Shown here: positions 62,700 to 64,000 of the stretch, piece by piece | Position numbering within the stretch: the first letter of the stretch is position 1 | Layout of the letters: each line of letters begins with the position of its first letter | Source: Pectinophora gossypiella | Lineage: Eukaryota; Arthropoda; Insecta; Lepidoptera; Gelechiidae | Assembly (NCBI RefSeq): GCF_024362695.1 | Contig: NC_065421.1 | Coordinates: forward strand, 14,632,598-14,696,597 | Length of the DNA: 64,000 nt | Direction: 5' to 3' | The notes under the pieces: generated by a model | What the model saw: only the letters and a program-made list of their open reading frames with translations | Told to the model about the DNA's origin: nothing | Database searches by the model: none | Made by a program: the position numbers and the translations under genes

Positions 62700-64000
62700 C
62701 TTGCCCTCGACTGGCGTATCAAGATGTTGGCGGGAAGTGACGGGTGATTGATGGTCATGGTAACGACTTTGAACTTTCGTTTCGTGCTTGACATTTCTGA
62801 TTCAAATGGGTATTACAGCTAATTCTTGATTGTTGTTGTTAGCGATAGCCCTGAACTTAAAATGCCAAACAACTCGCAATTTCCATCAATAACCTATGGC
62901 TTTCTTAAGTGGGACTGATTCAATATTTTTATGTGAATGTTGGGGTAATAAAACAACTTGATTCATGTATTTTACATAATATATTATTATTTCAAAAACT
63001 GTCGCTTTTCACACGAAACAAAACTTGGTCCGACCGAAGTCGAGTGTAACAACTCCAGTAAACATGGTTAACAAAAAAATGTGAGCATCTCTGACATCCT
63101 CTATAGACACAACAAACATTAAATACTTACATTAAACAATAAATTCAGTTATCTAAAAGCATTAAATTAATTAATTGTATAATAAATACAAATCAGGTTT
63201 TATTTATAATTTAAGTATATACGAAATTATATTTTTACCTAACATTTGTGTCTATAGAAAATTCCACTACCTTTACATTAAACATCCAAATTTTCGGTAC
63301 AAATCATCAACCACATTAACCATAATTATCACTAAAATTGACAGACAAACAAATTGATTTGATACTAACATTTTGTGCCGTAAAACGAGTGTGATATACA
63401 CCGTACGTTACCGCTTAAATTACATTATAATAATTGTTAACTATTTACAATAAATGCAACTTCAAATACCTAGAACCTGTGCTTCATAACAATCTATATA
63501 AATATGTTTTTCGTCTTAGTTTAAAGCTAATTAAGTTTCTTTTAATCGGAAAGAGGAAAACGGGACGGTGGATGTACTTTCTAAATGTAAAAATATAAGC
63601 AGTTTATTTATTAATGATTTCAAGAGGAAACTGCATGCAATAAAATACCTAAATTGGGACCTACGGGCCTTCGCATCAGTCGGTAATACTTGTTCCATTA
63701 AATAAACATCAGCCAAAATATTTCCGATTTCACTGACATTTTCAATTCTAAACATCCATTTATAATAGTGGACCTAGAATTGGTCCTTGAGATACAATGA
63801 TCAATACTTCGAGTAATCACGTCAGATGTTCAACTGTTTTTAAAGTAATAAATTTTTTGTCAATTCTTAATTAGTATTAAAGAATAGTTAGCTCCCAACA
63901 GGACTGACCAATCTTACATTTCCTTCAAATTCACGAGCTGTATGAATCAGACGCTTATATCAATAACAACATTTTTCAAAACGTAAATCATCCAACACTG
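62700..64000. other. Upstream flank of the IR gene; nothing else supported
   Basis: The 5' flank of the receptor gene (reads leftward). A less AT-rich ~120 bp lie directly before the start. No clear TATA box. Beyond it is AT-rich sequence with two short frames (63175-63357 plus, 63531-63755 minus), neither with a recognised motif. Confidence 0.4.

Overview
The window looks like gene-poor, repeat-dense insect DNA, most likely from a moth or butterfly (Lepidoptera). It is AT-rich and has no operons, rRNA genes or CRISPR. Most of it is transposon debris of kinds common in lepidopteran genomes: tRNA-headed SINEs, palindromic MITEs, RTE-type reverse-transcriptase tails and 'CGCGACTTCG' repeats. 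The species cannot be named from sequence alone. I use working names for families that recur here. Rep-A is a SINE-like ~310 bp repeat ending in poly(A). Rep-B is a dispersed ~150 bp repeat. Rep-C is the C-terminal tail of a retrotransposon polyprotein. Rep-D is a 'CGCGACTTCG' repeat. Rep-E is an AT-rich LINE-like 3' end. SINE-1, SINE-2 and SINE-3 are tRNA-headed, and MITE-1 to MITE-4 are palindromic DNA elements.

Layout. Positions 1-20,600 hold scattered MITEs, SINEs and retrotransposon tails, with a 630 bp GC-rich inverted-repeat element at 15.9-16.5 kb. At 21.4-23.1 kb lies a striking fold-back Tc1/mariner element. It is two inverted copies of the 5' part of a transposon, with 763 bp arms and a 136 bp spacer, flanked by TA. 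Positions 23-35 kb are again mixed repeats, with RTE remnants at 8.6 and 30.0 kb. At 35.1-40.0 kb sits an almost intact non-LTR retrotransposon (CR1/Jockey group). Its ORF1 has a PHD finger, a coiled coil and a C-terminal domain like that of baculovirus FP25K; its ORF2 has an endonuclease and a reverse transcriptase. It is inserted inside a Rep-A copy whose two halves and outer target-site duplication are still recognisable.

Immediately downstream, 40.4-45.9 kb is a young, non-autonomous LTR retrotransposon on the minus strand. It has two 1.35 kb LTRs, a 4 bp duplication, a primer-binding site and a polypurine tract, but no gag-pol. The interior is filled with tandem repeats. Positions 46-60 kb carry more repeats, including a near-perfect 159 bp-arm palindrome at 47.9-48.3 kb and a hAT-like MITE at 55.5 kb.

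The only intact host gene I can support is an intronless ionotropic receptor (IR) on the minus strand at 60.7-62.7 kb. It is probably a divergent chemosensory receptor. Everything else is mobile DNA or unassigned. The nesting order can be read directly: Rep-A into Rep-C (0.8 kb), the non-LTR element into Rep-A (35 kb), SINE-1 into MITE-1 (20.7 kb), and MITE-3 into Rep-A (59 kb).
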